NCBI GenBank assembly: GCA_016212105.1
Contig: JACRHJ010000015.1
Location: 1-64,000, forward strand
Direction: 5' to 3'
Source: Nitrospirota bacterium
GTDB lineage: Bacteria > Nitrospirota > JACRHJ01
Length of the DNA: 64,000 nt
Position numbers and translations under genes: made by a program. Of this stretch, positions 60,887 to 64,000 are shown piece after piece. Positions within the stretch are counted from its first letter, which is position 1. Each line of letters opens with the position of its first letter. Below the pieces are notes generated by a model. That model had not been told where the DNA came from, searched no databases, and saw only the letters and a program-made list of their open reading frames with translations.

Positions 60887-61563
60887 TCATCGAGACGAGA
60901 GGGCTGACCAAGACGTACCGGATGGGGGCGGTCGAGGTGGACGCCCTCCGGGGCGTGAGCCTCGGCGTCGAGGCGGGCGAGTTCCTCTCCGTGATGGGCC
61001 CGTCCGGCTCCGGGAAGTCCACGCTCATGAACATCATCGGCTGCCTCGACAGGCCGACGACAGGGTCGTACCTGTTCGAGGCCAGGGAGATGTCCGGCCT
61101 CGACGACGCGGAGTTCGCGCATGTACGGAACCGCCGCATCGGGTTCGTGTTCCAGACCTTCAACCTCCTGCCGAGGCTGTCAGCCTTAAAGAACGTCGAG
61201 CTTCCGATGGTGTACGGAGGCGTCCCGCCGAATGCCAGGCGCGAGCGGGCGCTCGCCATGCTGGAGCGGGTCGGGCTTGCCGACCGCGCAGGCCACAGGC
61301 CGATGGAACTGTCCGGCGGGCAGCAGCAGAGGGTCGCCATAGCGCGCGCCCTGGTGAACGAACCCGCGATGATCCTCGCCGACGAGCCGACCGGCAACCT
61401 CGACAGCAGGGTCGGGGCCGAGATAATGGGGATGCTCGACTCCCTGAACAAGGCGGGCGTGACGATAATAATGGTAACACACGACCCGAGGGTCGCGGAC
61501 GCTGGCGGACGTCGCGTCATACTGAAGGACGGCATGGTCGAGTCCGACGAGGCGGTGGGCTGA
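60883..61563 (+). CDS. MacB/LolD-type ABC ATPase (exporter 2)
   Basis: The 226-residue ATPase has GPSGSGKST, FQTFNLLPRLS, LSGGQQQRVAIARAL and ILADEPTGNLD, then VTHD. It overlaps both neighbours, so adaptor, ATPase and permease are tightly coupled. It is a paralogue of 56315-57007. Confidence 0.93.
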   Translation: MIIETRGLTKTYRMGAVEVDALRGVSLGVEAGEFLSVMGPSGSGKSTLMNIIGCLDRPTTGSYLFEAREMSGLDDAEFAHVRNRRIGFVFQTFNLLPRLSALKNVELPMVYGGVPPNARRERALAMLERVGLADRAGHRPMELSGGQQQRVAIARALVNEPAMILADEPTGNLDSRVGAEIMGMLDSLNKAGVTIIMVTHDPRVADAGGRRVILKDGMVESDEAVG

Positions 61564-62771
61564 TGGAGATACGCGAGAGCCTGACGGTCGCGTTCGAGGG
61601 GCTCCTGTCCAACAAGGTGCGCTCGTCGCTCACGATGCTCGGAGTCATCATCGGCGTGCTCGCAGTGATACTCCTCGTCTCCATAGGCGAGGGCGCGCGC
61701 AAGTACATCGCAAGGGAACTGGAAGGACTCGGCAGCAACATCCTGATCATAACGCAGGGGAAGACCGAGACGTCCGGCAGCTCGATGATGATGGCCGCGA
61801 CCGGCACGACCAACAAGCTGACCTACGACGACGCCAAGGCGATAGGCAGGCGGAGCTGGGCGGTCAAGGACTCGGTGCCTGTAGTTCTCGGCACGAGCCG
61901 GGTAAAGTTCGGCAACCGTGGCAGGGACACGACGGTAATCGGCGTGACGCCGGAGTTCGAGCGCGTCCGGAACATGTACGTCGAGATAGGGCGGTTCGTG
62001 GACCAGACGGACGTGGACACCTCGCGCCGTGTCGTCGTCCTCGGCCGGGTGGTGAAGAAGGAGCTTTTCGGAGACGCCAACGCGCTCGGAGAGATAGTCG
62101 TCGTCGGCGACTCGCGCTACCGTGTCATCGGCATCATGGCGCACAAGGGCGTGACGCTAGGCTGGGACATGGACGACGTGGTGTTCATTCCGGTTACCTC
62201 CGGCATGGAGCTGTTCGACACGGACAGGCTGTTCGAGATCCTCGTCCAGGTGGAGAACGAGAACAACATGGAGGTCGCCCGCAGGCAGATAAAGGACGTC
62301 CTGATAAAGAGGCACGACAACAAGGAAGACTTCACCATAACCGACCAGGGCGCGATGCTCTCCGCGATGACAAAGATCATGGGCATCATGACTGCCGTCC
62401 TCGCGGGCATAGCGGGCATATCGCTCCTCGTCGGCGGCATCGGCATCATGAACATCATGCTGGTATCCGTGCGCGAGAGGACGAGGGAGATAGGCGTCCG
62501 GAAGGCGGTCGGCGCGACCAGCCGTGACATACTCGTCCAGTTCCTCATCGAGTCGCTGGCGCTCAGCATGGTGGGAGGCCTGATTGGCATCCTGCTCGCG
62601 GTCGGCCTCGCGTTCGGGCTTTCGAAGTTCACGTCGCTGCCGACAAGCGTGTCGCTCTGGTCCATTGTCCTCGCGTTCACGTTCTCGGCCGCGGTCGGGG
62701 TCTTCTTCGGGGTATACCCGGCCGTCAAGGCGTCGAGGCTCGACCCAATAGAGGCGCTGAGGTACGAGTAA
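61563..62771 (+). CDS. MacB-like ABC permease (exporter 2)
   Basis: The 402-residue protein has SLTMLGVIIGVLAVILLVSIGEGARKYIA, a periplasmic domain, and three C-terminal helices with IGIMNIMLVSVRERTREIGVRKAVGAT. Its start overlaps the ATPase stop by one base. It is similar to 57335-58552 throughout, indicating tandem duplication. Confidence 0.93.
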   Translation: MEIRESLTVAFEGLLSNKVRSSLTMLGVIIGVLAVILLVSIGEGARKYIARELEGLGSNILIITQGKTETSGSSMMMAATGTTNKLTYDDAKAIGRRSWAVKDSVPVVLGTSRVKFGNRGRDTTVIGVTPEFERVRNMYVEIGRFVDQTDVDTSRRVVVLGRVVKKELFGDANALGEIVVVGDSRYRVIGIMAHKGVTLGWDMDDVVFIPVTSGMELFDTDRLFEILVQVENENNMEVARRQIKDVLIKRHDNKEDFTITDQGAMLSAMTKIMGIMTAVLAGIAGISLLVGGIGIMNIMLVSVRERTREIGVRKAVGATSRDILVQFLIESLALSMVGGLIGILLAVGLAFGLSKFTSLPTSVSLWSIVLAFTFSAAVGVFFGVYPAVKASRLDPIEALRYE

Positions 62772-62783
62772 AGGGGTCGGGAG

Positions 62784-63056
62784 CCAAATCCCCCTCATTC
62801 CCCCTTTTTCAAAGGGGGAGGTTAAATATTTTGTCCCCACTTTGTAAAAGGGGGGACTACAGCGGGGATTTGCAGTTGACCGTCATTCCCGCGAAGGCGG
62901 GAATCCAGGAAGTTGCTCTTTTCTTAATGTAGGGGCAGGCCCCCGTGCCTGCCCTTCATGGGTTTTATTGTAGAGCATTAAGGCAGGGCGGGCACGGGGA
63001 CCCGCCCCTACATGAAAACGAAGAAGGGCCGACACACGGGTCGGCCCCTGCATAAA
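62784..63056. repeat. Repeat block between exporter 2 and mqnA
   Basis: CCCCCTTTTTCAAAGGGGG (62800-62818), family A (62882-62908), two B-like hairpins (62929-62955 and 62984-63010) and family B (63025-63052) fill the 297-bp gap. The last copy ends 16 bases before mqnA. No gene is seen. Confidence 0.8.
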
Positions 63057-63068
63057 AGCAAGAGACAC

Positions 63069-63902
63069 ATGTCAACAAAACTCCGCATCGGCGAGATCCG
63101 CTACGCAAACTGCACGCCGATATACACCACTCTCAAGAAGCATGCCGACTGCCGGGAATACGAGTTCGTCACTGGCGAGCCGGCGGCGCTTAACGCCATG
63201 CTCGCCGCGGGCGAGCTGGACGTCAGCCCGTCGTCTTCCATAGAATACGTCCGCCACGCAGGCGATTACCTGATAGTCCCGGATGTGTCCATCAGCTCGA
63301 CCGGCGACATAATGAGCATCCTTCTTTTCTCGCGCGTGCCGGTTGAGAGTCTCGGCGGAAAGACAATTGCCGTCTCGTCCGCGTCCGCCACGTCTACCGT
63401 GCTTCTGTCCGTGCTCCTGAAGAACAAATATGGTGTCAATGCCGAGCTTGTCCCGTGCAGGCCGGAGCTTGCGTCCATGCTCGAAGGCCGGGACGCCGCG
63501 CTTCTTATTGGCGACGAGGCGCTCAAGGAGAACCTTGCGCTTCCGCCGGAGAGCGGGATCTTTGTTTACGACCTGGGCGGTATATGGCGGGAGTTCACGG
63601 GGCTCCCGTTCGTGTTCGCGCTCTGGATGGTGAGGGAGGACGCGGCCCGCAGGGAGCCTGGGCTCGTGGACAGGTTCAAAGCCGACATCGTTGCGGCGCG
63701 CACCGCCGCGTCCGGGGCATACCCGGAGATAGCGGCCGGCGCGGCCGAGGCCGCGTGGATGGGAGGCTCCGGTCTCGTTGACTACTGGAGTACGGTGTCG
63801 TACGAACTCGGCCCGGAACACGTAAGGGGACTAAGCCGGTTTTATGACCTCGCTGCTGGCGTCGGGGCATGTCCGGCGGGCGTGAAGCTGAGGTTTGTGT
63901 AA
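63069..63902 (+). CDS. mqnA: Chorismate dehydratase MqnA (futalosine menaquinone pathway)
   Basis: The 277-residue periplasmic-binding-like enzyme converts chorismate to 3-enolpyruvylbenzoate, the first step of futalosine-dependent menaquinone synthesis. It shows RIGEIRYANCTPIY, GELDVSPSSSIEY, and KTIAVSSASATSTVL. The start at 63069 fits the family; frame further upstream is repeat. It implies MK-based respiration. Other mqn genes are not in view. Confidence 0.93.
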   Translation: MSTKLRIGEIRYANCTPIYTTLKKHADCREYEFVTGEPAALNAMLAAGELDVSPSSSIEYVRHAGDYLIVPDVSISSTGDIMSILLFSRVPVESLGGKTIAVSSASATSTVLLSVLLKNKYGVNAELVPCRPELASMLEGRDAALLIGDEALKENLALPPESGIFVYDLGGIWREFTGLPFVFALWMVREDAARREPGLVDRFKADIVAARTAASGAYPEIAAGAAEAAWMGGSGLVDYWSTVSYELGPEHVRGLSRFYDLAAGVGACPAGVKLRFV

Positions 63903-63914
63903 GCCGTTATTTAT

Positions 63915-63943
63915 TGACTTTTCACGGTTTATTGTGTACATTG
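63915..63943 (+). promoter_or_regulatory. Possible promoter near the right edge
   Basis: TTGACT (63915-63920), 17 bases, TACATT (63938-63943). It is consistent with a gene starting just beyond, at about 63976. Confidence 0.45.
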
Positions 63944-63975
63944 GACTATGTGACATCCAATGAAGGCGCGCCGCG

Positions 63976-64000
63976 ATGAAGCCTGAAAAATTAGCATTCC
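63976..64000 (+). CDS. 5' end of a possible gene running off the window
   Basis: ATG at 63976 begins MKPEKLAF... and stays open to the edge. It follows a possible promoter by 33 bases, but no clear ribosome site is seen. Nothing can be said about function. Confidence 0.3.

Overview
The window is a GC-rich chromosomal segment from a Gram-negative bacterium. Diderm markers are plentiful: beta-barrel proteins, a TolC-type channel, LolD/MacB-like ATPases and lipoproteins. Four traits together fit an uncultured Desulfobacterota/Nitrospirota-like ('deltaproteobacterial') lineage better than an enterobacterium or a Firmicute: futalosine-pathway menaquinone synthesis (mqnA), pimelate activation by BioW, sigma-54 promoters in front of amt-glnK operons, and a multihaem cytochrome. 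The lineage is inferred from gene content and is not proven. TTG and GTG starts are common (recJ, rpmB, the PilZ-receiver gene, the EamA transporter, one ABC ATPase, hicA).

Layout. 1-2.5 kb: a metallo-beta-lactamase-fold hydrolase and a NUC1-type nuclease in an operon, then a DUF6901-type protein. 2.6-8.9 kb: an iron-responsive cluster of fur, feoB, a DtxR-FeoA fusion regulator, two outer-membrane barrels and a monohaem lipocytochrome, with Fur-type operators sharing a GATAACCGTTGTC-like core. 9-12.8 kb: a DUF362 ferredoxin-like protein and clpC. 12.9-17.5 kb: the biotin genes bioB-bioW-bioF and an SDR behind a clear BirA operator; birA itself lies at 41.3 kb. 17.5-19.1 kb: an AT-richer island with an unusual Trp/Cys-repeat metzincin-like protease and a small membrane partner. 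19.3-29 kb: tgt-yajC-secD-secF, recJ, relA/spoT, ridA, rpmB. 29.2-33.9 kb: DUF1858 protein, recG, a coiled-coil protein, pilD, DUF2062 protein, GT2 glycosyltransferase. 34-42 kb: an octapeptide-repeat secreted protein, a YkgJ-type protein, hicBA, valS, nadC, birA and AT-rich secreted orphans. 42.5-48.8 kb: two sigma-54-driven ammonium transporter/PII operons, one with an outer-membrane barrel and an ArsB/NhaD-type permease. 48.9-53.4 kb: PilZ-receiver fusion, EamA transporter, HAD nucleotidase and a heptahaem cytochrome with a TonB-like membrane anchor. 53.7-62.8 kb: TolC plus two tandem MacAB-like exporters. 63-63.9 kb: mqnA.

Intergenic space is packed with short dispersed palindromic repeats of about eight families. 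One family flanks the tolC-adaptor-ATPase block as a 53-bp inverted pair, and others supply the first and last codons of bioW. The most unusual coding features are the TonB-anchor/BACON-like/heptahaem cytochrome (51626-53386) and the 11-residue Trp/Cys-repeat metzincin with its membrane partner (17548-19051).
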